From an uncultured Bacteroidia bacterium (GTDB lineage: Bacteria; Bacteroidota; Bacteroidia; Bacteroidales; UBA932), in the NCBI GenBank assembly GCA_902774155.1, contig CACYHF010000018.1, forward strand, positions 1-64,000: a DNA stretch of 64,000 bases. Direction: 5' to 3'. Positions 34,591 to 42,696 of this stretch are shown here, piece by piece. Both the position numbers and the translations under genes were made by a program. Positions within the stretch are counted from its first letter, which is position 1, and the number at the start of each line of letters is the position of its first letter. The notes below the pieces were generated by a model. The model did no database searches. It was not told where the DNA came from and saw only the letters and a list, made by a program, of their open reading frames with translations.

Positions 34591-34612
34591 CCGGCTGCAC
34601 ATCAATACATAA

Positions 34613-34650
34613 AAAAGGGAGTAACCCAACCAATGAGTCACTCCCCTTTT
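34613..34650. terminator. Bidirectional terminator between the lipoprotein gene and rplI
   Basis: AAAAGGGAGT pairs with ACTCCCCTTTT around a 17-base loop, between convergent genes. A and T runs flank the stem on both sides. Confidence 0.6.
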
Positions 34651-34666
34651 ACGAGTTCCGAATGAA

Positions 34667-35113
34667 TTATTCGGCTACCACATTGAATTTGAAGGTGGCC
34701 TTGATGGCTTTGTAGAGCTTCACGGAAGCTTCGTACTCACCGCACTCCTTCACCTCACCGGCGAGGATGGTGATGTCCTTCTTGTCAATGTTCAGACCCT
34801 TGGCGTTCAGAGCCTCGGCCAGGTCCATGGTGGTGACGCTGCCGTAGAGCTTGCCGCTCTCGGACACTTTCACCTTCACTTCCACGGTCTGGGCGCCAAT
34901 GGTAGCGGCCAGAGCTTCGGCGTCGGCTACGAGCTTAGCCTCTTTGTGGGCGCGCTGACGGAGGGTCTCCGCGTGCTGTTTCTTCACACTCTCGGTGGCC
35001 ACGGTGGCATAGCCCTGGGGCACCAGATAGTTCATGGCATAACCGGCCTTAACTTTTACAATCTCACCGGCGTAACCCAGATTGGTTACATCTTTCTTGA
35101 GCAAAATTTCCAT
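34667..35113 (-). CDS. rplI: Ribosomal protein bL9
   Basis: A 148-residue protein with the standard N-terminal fold (EILLKKDVTNLGYAGEIVKV, GYAMNYLVPQGYA) and the long helix to the C-terminal domain (GKLYGSVTTMDLAEAL). It binds 23S rRNA in the large subunit near the L1 stalk. It is the last gene of rpsF-rpsR-rplI, 8 bases after rpsR. Confidence 0.97.
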   Translation of the reverse strand: MEILLKKDVTNLGYAGEIVKVKAGYAMNYLVPQGYATVATESVKKQHAETLRQRAHKEAKLVADAEALAATIGAQTVEVKVKVSESGKLYGSVTTMDLAEALNAKGLNIDKKDITILAGEVKECGEYEASVKLYKAIKATFKFNVVAE

Positions 35114-35121
35114 AAGGCAGA

Positions 35122-35391
35122 TTATTTAAGAAGGTCAGTAACATACGGAAGCAGAGCGAGGGAGCGGGCACGCTTGATGGCCTGGGCAACCTTGCGCTGG
35201 AACTTGAGGGAAGTACCGGTGATGCGGCGGGGAAGGATCTTACCCTGTTCGTTCAGGAACTTCTTCAGGAACTCAGGATCCTTGTAATCTACATACTTGA
35301 TACCGGCCTTCTTGAAACGGCAGTATTTCTTCTTGCGAACCTCTACGGTCGGGGGGTTCAGATAGCGGATTTCTTTATTTTCGTTTGCCAT
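35122..35391 (-). CDS. rpsR: Ribosomal protein bS18
   Basis: An 89-residue protein with [38 protein letters not shown] and a basic tail. It forms a heterodimer with S6 on the platform of the small subunit. It is the middle gene of the operon, 16 bases after rpsF. Confidence 0.97.
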   Translation of the reverse strand: MANENKEIRYLNPPTVEVRKKKYCRFKKAGIKYVDYKDPEFLKKFLNEQGKILPRRITGTSLKFQRKVAQAIKRARSLALLPYVTDLLK

Positions 35392-35407
35392 AATTGTGTC
35401 CTCCTAA

Positions 35408-35779
35408 TTATTCAGCAACGGGAGCTTCGGCGGCAGGAGCAGCCTTGGCAGCCTTGTTAGCGCGACGTTTCTCTGCGTATGCAACGGCATCCTTGTCGAG
35501 GGCGACAGTGAGGAAGCGGATGATGCGCTCGTCACGGTGATACTGGGTTTCGAGGGTGGCAACGAACTGAGAGTCGGCCTTGAACTCGATCAGGTAATAA
35601 AAACCTGTGGTTTTGTGCTGGATGGGATAAGCGAGCTGACGCAGGCCCCAATCCTCTTGGTACACAATCTCACCGCCGTTATCTTCGATGAGCTTGACGT
35701 ACTTGGCAACCGCTTCCTTCATCTGGGTCTCAGACAAAACGGGAGTTGCAATGAAAACGGTTTCGTACTGGTTAACCAT
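35408..35779 (-). CDS. rpsF: Ribosomal protein bS6
   Basis: A 123-residue protein with [15 protein letters not shown], the [20 protein letters not shown] block and [14 protein letters not shown]. An alanine-rich tail ([15 protein letters not shown]) extends past the conserved domain, as is common in Bacteroidetes. It is the first gene of the operon. Its leader contains a hairpin that may be the S6:S18 autoregulatory site. Confidence 0.97.
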   Translation of the reverse strand: MVNQYETVFIATPVLSETQMKEAVAKYVKLIEDNGGEIVYQEDWGLRQLAYPIQHKTTGFYYLIEFKADSQFVATLETQYHRDERIIRFLTVALDKDAVAYAEKRRANKAAKAAPAAEAPVAE

Positions 35780-35806
35780 AATTAATTGTTTATAAATGAG
35801 TTACTA

Positions 35807-35837
35807 TCCTTCGGGCAACATTATGGCCCAAAAAGGA
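35807..35837 (-). promoter_or_regulatory. Leader hairpin, possible S6:S18 autoregulatory element
   Basis: On the minus strand TCCTT pairs with AAGGA, then an internal loop, then GGGC pairs with GCCC around CATAATGTT. The strand leaving the stem reads GCCCGAAGG, placing a CCG beside the helix as in the known S6:S18-binding leader. It lies between the promoter and rpsF. The match is by eye only. Confidence 0.45.
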
Positions 35838-35840
35838 CTG

Positions 35841-35871
35841 CAAATATACGAATTTCAATCGGAAAAACAAA
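35841..35871 (-). promoter_or_regulatory. Promoter for rpsF-rpsR-rplI
   Basis: On the minus strand TTTG (35871-35868), 19 bases, then TATATTTG (35848-35841). This is a full consensus match, giving a leader of about 57 bases. Confidence 0.85.
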
Positions 35872-35975
35872 ATATTTTCAGCCCTTGTCCAATCGGCCGA
35901 TCCGCTGTAACTTGCCGATGCAAAAGCTGTCGACAAATCGTCTGATCGATCGCCGTCAGGTACCCCTTTTTGCAC

Positions 35976-36016
35976 CGATGCCGGCAGGCCGGACCCACCC
36001 CGACCCACCGGCATCG
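35976..36016. repeat. Intergenic inverted repeat downstream of pepD
   Basis: CGATGCCGG (35976-35984) and CCGGCATCG (36008-36016) are perfectly inverted around a 23-base C-rich loop, 20 bases past the pepD stop. It may act as a transcript end. No T-run follows on the minus strand. Confidence 0.4.
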
Positions 36017-36035
36017 CCGTATCTAGAGCTAAAGA

Positions 36036-37493
36036 CTACTTTTCAGGAATATTGGCCAGAATGGCTTTGAGATATTCCCAGATGCGGGCCACGGACGCAA
36101 TGTTCACTTTCTCGTCCGGGCTGTGCGGATAGCGGACCGTAGGGCCGATGGACACCATCTCCCAGTTGGGATACTTGGCACCCATGATGGCGCATTCCAG
36201 ACCGCCGTGCGTAGCCATAATCTTAATGGGATGGCCATACACCTTTTCGTACTGCTCCATGCAGACCTTATTGATTTCCGTTCCCAGCTTGGGGGTCCAG
36301 CCGGAGTAGCCGCCCTTGAACTGGATGGAATCCGCGCCGGCTAGCTCGAAGATGCACTGCACGCGCTGGGCCAGGGCCGCCTTGGCGGTATCCACTGCGC
36401 TGCGCATAAGGCTGTGGATGGTGATCCGGCCTTTCTCCGTGCGCACGATGGCCATATTGATGGAAGTCTCCGTAAGGCCTTCCATGGTACGGCTCATACG
36501 GATTACGCCCGACGGGCAGGCCAGCATGGCCTTGAGGGCGCGCAGCATCACGCTGCCCTGGATGAACTTGGGTTCCACGGGAGCGTCCTCCACGAAGAGC
36601 TGGGCAGAAGGGTCGGATTCGGCGAATTCGGCCTTGATCTCCGCGAAGACGTTGGCGATGCATTCCTTCACGGCCGCCACGTTCTCCTTCGGGAGCACCA
36701 GCAGGGCTTCGGCCTCGAACGGAATGGCGTTGCGCAGGCTTCCGCCGGTAAAGTTGACCACCTTCACGCCGAAGAGTTCCACCACGGGAAGGAGCATACG
36801 GGCCATAGCCTTGTTGGCATTGGCGCGGTACAGGGCGATGTCCATACCGGAATGGCCACCCTGCAGGCCTTTCACCGTGACCTTGAGGCCCTTGCTGCCC
36901 ATCGGAGTCTTGTATTTGAGATACTTGAAGGAGGCCGATACGTCCAGGCCGCCGGCGCAACCCACGCACAGCTCACTCTCGTCCTCGGAGTCCAGGTTCA
37001 GGAGGATATCCCCCTTCAGGAGGCCCGGGCTCAGTTTATTGGCGCCCGTCATGCCGGTTTCCTCGTCGTAGGTGACCAGGATCTCCAGCGGTCCGTGCTT
37101 AACGGAAGGATCTTCCAGCACAGCCAGGCTCAGGGCTACGCCCATACCGTTATCGGCACCCAAAGTAGTGCGGTCGGCCGTTACCCATTCGCCGTCTACA
37201 TAGGCATTGATGGGGTCTGTGAGGAAGTTGTGCGGGGAGTCGGAGGTTTTCTGCGGCACCATATCCATATGGCCCTGCAGGATCACGCCCTTGCGGTTTT
37301 CCATACCGGGCGTGGCCGGCACGCGGATAATCACGTTGCCGCCGCCGTCCAGGACGGTGTCGAAGCCGTGGGACAGGCCCCAGTTATACAGATAATCAAT
37401 CACTTTCCCTTCGTGCTTGGAGGGACGGGGAATCTGGGTAAGTGCATAGAAGTTCTTCCAGACTACTTGCGGTTCTAAATTTTGAATGCTCAT
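36036..37493 (-). CDS. pepD: Aminoacyl-histidine dipeptidase (M20 family)
   Basis: A 485-residue zinc peptidase of the PepD type. It shows QGHMDMVPQ for the first metal histidine and aspartate, LGADNGMGVALSLAVL for the bridging aspartate, TYDEETGMTGA with the catalytic glutamates, LNLDSEDESELCVGCAGG and ATHGGLECAI near the end. It cleaves Xaa-His and other dipeptides in the cytoplasm. An 18-base gap separates it from the DUF4831 gene upstream. No promoter was seen in the gap, so co-transcription is likely. Confidence 0.93.
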   Translation of the reverse strand: MSIQNLEPQVVWKNFYALTQIPRPSKHEGKVIDYLYNWGLSHGFDTVLDGGGNVIIRVPATPGMENRKGVILQGHMDMVPQKTSDSPHNFLTDPINAYVDGEWVTADRTTLGADNGMGVALSLAVLEDPSVKHGPLEILVTYDEETGMTGANKLSPGLLKGDILLNLDSEDESELCVGCAGGLDVSASFKYLKYKTPMGSKGLKVTVKGLQGGHSGMDIALYRANANKAMARMLLPVVELFGVKVVNFTGGSLRNAIPFEAEALLVLPKENVAAVKECIANVFAEIKAEFAESDPSAQLFVEDAPVEPKFIQGSVMLRALKAMLACPSGVIRMSRTMEGLTETSINMAIVRTEKGRITIHSLMRSAVDTAKAALAQRVQCIFELAGADSIQFKGGYSGWTPKLGTEINKVCMEQYEKVYGHPIKIMATHGGLECAIMGAKYPNWEMVSIGPTVRYPHSPDEKVNIASVARIWEYLKAILANIPEK

Positions 37494-37511
37494 AATATGT
37501 GGTTTGAATAA

Positions 37512-38498
37512 TTATTTCGATAAGATCAGAACGCTTTCCCGCCCCAGCTGATAGAAGGGAATGCGTGTTTGCAGCATAGGCTGGCCGTCGCGGGAGAACG
37601 TGACCCGGCAAACCTGCGGAATGCGGTAACGGACAGCGCCCTTGCCCGATTTGCGTTGGGACTGCTCTTCCGGGAGGGTTCCTTCGGGATGCAGTTCCAG
37701 ATAATAGGGTGTACCCTTGGTGCCTTCCGCCACCGGGCCTTCGTCGGTAAGACGGAACACCAGATAACGGTGATTGGTCACGCCGGCCGAAGGAAGCACC
37801 TCGAACACGTAGCTTTGCTTGCGCACTACCGAGTAACCGCGGAACAGGGCCATATACTCTTCCTCCGTCCGTTTCAGTTCATCCAGGGCGGCCTGCATGG
37901 CCTCGCCGGAATAGTTGGCGTCCGTATCCCCCATCGCGATGTCCAGGCGGGCCTGCCGGATGCTCAGGATCTTTTCCGCCGCCTCCTGGGCTTTGTCCTC
38001 CAGGGTCTTGTCCACCATCACTTTTTGCTCTACCGGAACACTCACCAGGGCGGTATCGGTCTGTATCTGCTCATAAACAATCTGCACCACCTGCTTCCGG
38101 GGCTCCGTGAGTCCTTTGTCGGAATAATCGGAGCGGAGGCCGGGCTGGAAGTTCCAGCGGGTTTGCTCATCGGAACCGCCCAGGGAAACCAGTCCCTGCG
38201 CCCCCAGGGCCATCAGCGCGGCGCTTTCGGCATCGCAGGTGTACCAGGCGCCCGTATCGGCCTCCACGCGCGGAAGCAGTTCCACGCGGGTGATTTCGGT
38301 GGAGATCCTGTCTCTGTCTTCCACCGACATATTGAGCATGTGCTTGGCGTAAGCGGCGTAAGGTCCGGCGAAGAAGGATTCCTGCCGGACATCCACCTTC
38401 ACGGTAACGGAGGTGGCGGGCAAGGCATAGGGAATCTCCTGCGCCTGCAAGGCGGCCGACAACAGGGCCAGCGCCAGTATTAAGCCTGTCTTTTTCAT
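37512..38498 (-). CDS. DUF4831 family exported protein
   Basis: A 328-residue protein from the ATG at 38498, with a signal peptide ending near LQAQ. It shows VTVKVDVRQESFFAGPYAAYA, the AEKILSIRQARLDIAMGD and EEYMALFRGYSVVRK region and a beta-rich C-terminus, matching DUF4831 of Bacteroidetes. The function is unknown. Its start shares ATGA with the stop of the acyltransferase, which fixes the start and suggests coupled translation. A longer start at 38510 is not needed. Confidence 0.82.
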   Translation of the reverse strand: MKKTGLILALALLSAALQAQEIPYALPATSVTVKVDVRQESFFAGPYAAYAKHMLNMSVEDRDRISTEITRVELLPRVEADTGAWYTCDAESAALMALGAQGLVSLGGSDEQTRWNFQPGLRSDYSDKGLTEPRKQVVQIVYEQIQTDTALVSVPVEQKVMVDKTLEDKAQEAAEKILSIRQARLDIAMGDTDANYSGEAMQAALDELKRTEEEYMALFRGYSVVRKQSYVFEVLPSAGVTNHRYLVFRLTDEGPVAEGTKGTPYYLELHPEGTLPEEQSQRKSGKGAVRYRIPQVCRVTFSRDGQPMLQTRIPFYQLGRESVLILSK

Positions 38499-39331
38499 TG
38501 TAATTTCCATCTTTTATGGGTCCAGAGGTAGTTCCAGGGTTGTTTTTCCAGATCTGCCTCCAGCAGTTGATAAAATCTTTGCATCAGTTCCAGCGGCTGT
38601 TCCCCGGCGGCGTGCTCACTGATGGGCACCACCTCCAGGCGGTATCCCCCGCCCTCCCGGCATTCCATCCGGAGATAGCCCACCGCCATATCCAGCTTCA
38701 CCGCCAGTTCGGCCGCGCCCGTCATCGTGGGGGTATCGCGGTGCATAAAGTGCACGAAATTCTTGCGGTTGGCATAATACGGGAACTGGTCCGTGATGAA
38801 GGAATAGCCGTACTTCTGATCCCGGCGGTCCAGCACAAAACGGATGGCGCTCCGGGCTTCCACATAGCCTTTGAAATCCAGATCCACCACGGCGGCCGTG
38901 CGGATACGGGCCATCAGGCGGTCTGCCCGGGGACTGGAGAGCTGCCGGTAGGTGACGGCAAAGGTATCCGAGGTGATGGCCAGCGGCACTCCGTAACTGT
39001 AATTGAGGATGCCGCCGATGAGTTCCCAGTTGCCCATATGGGACTGTAGCAGCATCAGCTGCCTGGCACCGGCAAACAGGCGGTTCAGTTCCTCCGGGTT
39101 GGCGAACTCTACAATATGGCTGTCCCGCAGGCGTTTGCGGCACTTCTCTCCCGTGTATCGGCCAAACCAGAAGGCTTCTTTCACGATGGTGGCCAGGTGT
39201 TCATAGAACTGCTTGTGGATGGCCTGGATTTCCTCATAGGTCTTCTCCGGAAAACTACGGCTCAGGTTCACCGTCACCACATCTGAGCGGTAACGGAGCA
39301 CACTGCGCAGGAACCAGGCCAGGAAAGACAT
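38495..39331 (-). CDS. LpxL/HtrB-like lipid A (Kdo2-lipid) acyltransferase
   Basis: About 278 residues if started at 39331. The catalytic HMGNWE (HxxxxE) box, RQLSSPRADRLMARI, FITDQFP and the tail NYLWTHKRWK (compare WxHRRWK) are typical. It would add a secondary acyl chain to lipid A at the inner membrane. The usual N-terminal membrane helix and the first 30 or so residues are largely missing, as the protein begins close to the RSDVVTVNLSRSFPE segment. An alternative start at 39361 adds ten residues but overlaps the GDPD gene. The start at 39331 follows the GDPD stop by 1 base. Confidence 0.82.
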   Translation of the reverse strand: MSFLAWFLRSVLRYRSDVVTVNLSRSFPEKTYEEIQAIHKQFYEHLATIVKEAFWFGRYTGEKCRKRLRDSHIVEFANPEELNRLFAGARQLMLLQSHMGNWELIGGILNYSYGVPLAITSDTFAVTYRQLSSPRADRLMARIRTAAVVDLDFKGYVEARSAIRFVLDRRDQKYGYSFITDQFPYYANRKNFVHFMHRDTPTMTGAAELAVKLDMAVGYLRMECREGGGYRLEVVPISEHAAGEQPLELMQRFYQLLEADLEKQPWNYLWTHKRWKLQ

Positions 39332-39332
39332 C

Positions 39333-40259
39333 TTACTTCTTATAAGGGTATTCCTTAACAACCTCCAAGAGGCGGTCCGGATAGTTGGAGATAATGGCCT
39401 CCACGCCCAGGCCGATGAGGCGGCGCATCTCGTCTTTGTCGTCCACGGTCCAGGTAACCACCTTCATCCCGTGGTTGTGGGCATACTCCATCAGTTCCGC
39501 ATCCACGTTGTCGTGTTCGGGGCTTAACCACTGCGGGGTGAAATCCAGCTTGGACATAGCCTCATCCACGTCTTTCTCATAGCCTTCCAGAAGATAGGCC
39601 AGGATATGGCCGGGATATTTTTCATTGATGTAGTTGAGGGCACGCTCGTCGAAGCACTGGACAATGAGACGGTCTCCCAGGCCGCGGGCATCCAGCATTT
39701 CCATACAAAGGTCCGTGAACTCCTTGTATTCCGGCCAGTGCTCCCCTTCAATGCCGCCGTCGTAGTCCGGGTCACTCTTGATTTCAATATTGTACTTCAT
39801 GGGCGGAAGGCCCTTTTCCTTGCAGTAGGCCTCCACGGCATCGATCACCTCTGCGGCGCGCTGTTTCACGGCAGGCTGGCAATTCTTTTCCGGCCAGTCG
39901 GGATTGGGCTTGGTGCCCACGTCCCACTTCAGGATCTCCTCATAGGGCAGGTTCCAAAGGTAAACGCGCTCATCTTCCGCCATCACGGGCGTGCCGTCCG
40001 GACGGGTGGCGTAGCGGTGATGGAAGTATTTGTCGTGCGACAGGATCACCTCTTTGTCCTGGGTAACGCACAGGTCCATTTCCAGCGTATTCACGCCCAG
40101 ATCCACCGCATTGAGCATGGCCGCGAGGGATTCTTCCGGATACAAACCCATGCCGCCGCGATGGGCCTGCACATCCGTAATGTATTGAACCTGCTCCTTT
40201 TCCCCGCAGGAAACGAGCATCGCCGCCACGGCGGCCAGACAGAGGAATGACTGTTTCAT
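39333..40259 (-). CDS. Glycerophosphodiester phosphodiesterase lipoprotein
   Basis: A 308-residue GDPD with a lipobox (LVSC). It shows AHRGGMGLYPEES, LEMDLCVTQDKEVILSHD, YNIEIKSDPDYD, VQCFDERALNYI and the ending VTWTVDD and AIISNYPDRL. H, E, D and H of the catalytic set are present. It hydrolyses glycerophosphodiesters to glycerol-3-phosphate and an alcohol, outside the cytoplasm. It is closely similar in layout to the GDPD half of the broken gene at 2144-4296. It leads an operon with the acyltransferase, DUF4831 and perhaps pepD. Confidence 0.92.
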   Translation of the reverse strand: MKQSFLCLAAVAAMLVSCGEKEQVQYITDVQAHRGGMGLYPEESLAAMLNAVDLGVNTLEMDLCVTQDKEVILSHDKYFHHRYATRPDGTPVMAEDERVYLWNLPYEEILKWDVGTKPNPDWPEKNCQPAVKQRAAEVIDAVEAYCKEKGLPPMKYNIEIKSDPDYDGGIEGEHWPEYKEFTDLCMEMLDARGLGDRLIVQCFDERALNYINEKYPGHILAYLLEGYEKDVDEAMSKLDFTPQWLSPEHDNVDAELMEYAHNHGMKVVTWTVDDKDEMRRLIGLGVEAIISNYPDRLLEVVKEYPYKK

Positions 40260-40290
40260 AGTATGTTTTGATTATTTCTTTCCAATCATA

Positions 40291-40298
40291 CAAATTTA
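40291..40298 (-). promoter_or_regulatory. Promoter -7 element for the GDPD operon
   Basis: The minus strand reads TAAATTTG, an exact match, 31 bases before the ATG at 40259. Confidence 0.55.
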
Positions 40299-40346
40299 GG
40301 GAATTCCCCCCAAATAAACAAGTGAAGCCCGCCAGGGGCAGTTTAA

Positions 40347-40378
40347 TTTGGCAAAGTCAGAAAAATTCCCCAATTTTG
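40347..40378 (+). promoter_or_regulatory. Promoter for the peptide transporter
   Basis: TTTG (40347-40350) and CAATTTTG (40371-40378) are 20 bases apart, with one mismatch in the -7 element. The leader is about 33 bases. Confidence 0.65.
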
Positions 40379-40414
40379 TAAGGATAAGGCAACTATAAAC
40401 TAAAACCCAATATT

Positions 40415-41938
40415 ATGTTCAAAGGACAACCCAAAGGTCTATTCGCCCTGGCACTGGCCAATACCGGTGAGCGCTTCGGCTATTACACCATGATCGCCGT
40501 CTTTGCGCTCTTCCTCAGGGCCAATTTCGGCCTCTCGGCAGGTACTGCCGGAACCATTTACAGCTCGTTCCTCATGCTGGTGTACTTCTTCCCGCTCATC
40601 GGCGGTATCCTGGCCGATAAATTCGGCTTCGGCAAGATGGTCACCACCGGCATCATCGTTATGTTCCTGGGCTATCTGCTCCTGTCCATTCCGCTGGGCA
40701 GCGGCAGCGTCGCGCTGGTAGGTATGCTGGCGGCCCTGGTGCTCATCGGCTTCGGAACCGGCCTGTTCAAGGGCAACCTCCAGGTAATGGTGGGAGACCT
40801 GTACAATGAACCCCAGTACGCAGCCAAGCGTGACAGCGGCTTCTCCCTGTTCTATATGGCCATCAACATCGGCGCCCTCTTCGCCCCCACAGCCGCCATC
40901 CGCATCCGCGAATGGGCCATCGGCCTGGGCTTCGACGGCAATTCGGCCTATCATTTCTCCTTCGCCGTGGCCTGCGTGTCCCTGATTGTCTCCATCGCCA
41001 TTTATTATGCTTTCCGTGCCTGGTTCAAGCACGTGGAGGGCGGCCACAAGAAAGACGGCAAAGCCCAGGTGGTGGATACCCTCACCCCGGAACAGACCAA
41101 GAAACGTATGGTGGCCCTGTTCCTGGTGTTCGCCGTGGTGATTTTCTTCTGGATGTCCTTCCACCAGAACGGCCTCACCCTCACCTATTTTGCCGATGAA
41201 TTCACGGAGCGCAGCGCCTCCGGCATCGCCGCTATGCCGTTCAACGTATGGAACCTGGTGGCCGTGATTGCCATCGTATACGCCCTCTTCTCCATCTTCG
41301 ACAAAGAAGCCACGCAGAAAGGCAAGTGGATCGGCGTGGGTGTGGTGGTGCTGGCCTGCGCCTATCTGGTCTGGCAGTACACCCGCCTGAGCGGCTCCAT
41401 CGAGATCAGCGCCCCCATCTTCCAGCACTTCAATCCCTTCTATGTGGTAGCCCTCACACCGGTCTCCATGGCCATTTTCGGAGCCCTGGCCAAGAAAGGC
41501 AAGGAGCCTTCCGCTCCCCGCAAGATCGCTTACGGTATGCTGGTAGCCGCCGTGGCTTTCGGCCTTATGGTCTTCGCTTCCATCGGCCTGAATACGCCGG
41601 ATGTACAGGCCGCCGCCCGCGAAGCCGGCATGCCGGAAACCCTGGTTTCCCCATACTGGCTCATCACCGTGTACCTGGTCCTCACCTTCGGCGAACTGCT
41701 ACTGAGCCCCATGGGTATCTCCTTCGTTTCCAAGGTAGCTCCGCCCAAGTATAAGGGTATGATGATGGGTATGTGGTTCGTGGCCACCGCCCTGGGTAAC
41801 TTCCTGGTGCAGGTGGGCGGTCACCTCTGGGGCAGCCTGCCGCTGTGGGTGGTCTGGACCGTGTTCCTGGCCGTCTGCGTCATCTCCGCCATCTTCATGT
41901 TCACCATGATGAAAAAACTCGAAGCAGCTACTGAGTAG
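40415..41938 (+). CDS. Proton-dependent oligopeptide transporter (POT/PTR family)
   Basis: A 507-residue membrane protein with about 14 helices. It shows NTGERFGYYTM (the ExxERFxYY proton-coupling motif in variant form), GGILADKFGFGK, GTGLFKGNLQVMVGDLY, SLFYMAINIGALFAP (the PTR signature region) and FGELLLSPMGISFVSKVAP. It imports di- and tripeptides with protons. It pairs logically with the peptidases in this region but is transcribed alone. A palindromic repeat copy follows it at 41959. Confidence 0.92.
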   Translation: MFKGQPKGLFALALANTGERFGYYTMIAVFALFLRANFGLSAGTAGTIYSSFLMLVYFFPLIGGILADKFGFGKMVTTGIIVMFLGYLLLSIPLGSGSVALVGMLAALVLIGFGTGLFKGNLQVMVGDLYNEPQYAAKRDSGFSLFYMAINIGALFAPTAAIRIREWAIGLGFDGNSAYHFSFAVACVSLIVSIAIYYAFRAWFKHVEGGHKKDGKAQVVDTLTPEQTKKRMVALFLVFAVVIFFWMSFHQNGLTLTYFADEFTERSASGIAAMPFNVWNLVAVIAIVYALFSIFDKEATQKGKWIGVGVVVLACAYLVWQYTRLSGSIEISAPIFQHFNPFYVVALTPVSMAIFGALAKKGKEPSAPRKIAYGMLVAAVAFGLMVFASIGLNTPDVQAAAREAGMPETLVSPYWLITVYLVLTFGELLLSPMGISFVSKVAPPKYKGMMMGMWFVATALGNFLVQVGGHLWGSLPLWVVWTVFLAVCVISAIFMFTMMKKLEAATE

Positions 41939-41958
41939 AACCAACACCTTCTCTAAGT

Positions 41959-41997
41959 CCCTCCCCCGAGGGGATGGGTTTCGGGAGGGGGTAACGT
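41959..41997 (+). repeat. 39-base palindromic intergenic repeat, copy 2
   Basis: CCCTCCCCCGAGGGGATGGG followed by TTTCGGGAGGGGGTAACGT matches 21254-21292 with about four substitutions. It lies between the peptide transporter and the zeta-like gene. Confidence 0.7.
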
Positions 41998-42015
41998 TAA
42001 GCAATTCGGCACGAA

Positions 42016-42696
42016 GTGCCTAGATTGTATATAATATCAGGACCTAATGGCTCCGGGAAAACCACGGCATCGTACGGTGTTCTCCCGGAGCTGTTGGACT
42101 GTAGCGAGTTCGTGAATTCCGACGAGTTCGCCAAACACCTCTCCCCCTTCGCGCCGGAAAGCGCCTATATTACGGCCAGCCGCCTGATGCTCAGGAAGGT
42201 GCAGTACCTGTTTGACCGGCGGGAAGACTTCTGCATCGAGACCACCCTGGCCACGCGTTCGCTCATCAAGATGGTGCGCAGTGCCCAGGCCAAAGGATAC
42301 TATGTAACGGTGATCTATTTCTGGCTCAACAGCGCCGACATCGCCGTGCAACGGGTGGCCAGCCGGGTGCAGGCCGGCGGACACGACGTCCCGGAGGAGA
42401 CCATCCGCCGGCGCTACAAATTCGGCCTTAACTACCTGTTCCACAAATACATTCCCCTGTGCGACAAATGGATCCTGGCCGATAATTCCAACCCGCCCTT
42501 CGACATCATTGCCGAAGGCAGCAAGAAAGGCCTGGTGATCCGGGATATGGAACGGTACCAGCGGGTACGCTCGGAGGTCACCGACCAGATCGAGCCCCAG
42601 CGCCCCATCGAAAACCTCACGGAATTCATAGTAAAAGAAATTGCCAAAGCTCCGCTGGCCCACGACGGAGTCCCTTATCAGAATGATCCTATCTAA
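42016..42696 (+). CDS. Zeta-toxin-like P-loop kinase (predicted ABC-type ATPase, COG4185-like)
   Basis: A 226-residue protein beginning with GTG. It has Walker A GPNGSGKT at residues 9-16, EFVNSDEFA with the catalytic-type aspartate, CIETTLATRSL and VIYFWLNSADIAVQRVASRV. This is the outline of zeta toxins, which phosphorylate UDP-GlcNAc, and of their chromosomal relatives. No epsilon-type antitoxin lies next to it. The GTG start sits in the right arm of a small hairpin (GGCAC, GAA, GTGCC at 42008-42020). Its end overlaps tldD by 14 bases. Confidence 0.8.
   Translation: MPRLYIISGPNGSGKTTASYGVLPELLDCSEFVNSDEFAKHLSPFAPESAYITASRLMLRKVQYLFDRREDFCIETTLATRSLIKMVRSAQAKGYYVTVIYFWLNSADIAVQRVASRVQAGGHDVPEETIRRRYKFGLNYLFHKYIPLCDKWILADNSNPPFDIIAEGSKKGLVIRDMERYQRVRSEVTDQIEPQRPIENLTEFIVKEIAKAPLAHDGVPYQNDPI

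Noticed and set aside
42016..42696. A zeta/epsilon toxin-antitoxin pair
   Set aside because: No small antitoxin gene lies up- or downstream. The gene upstream is the peptide transporter and the one downstream is tldD.
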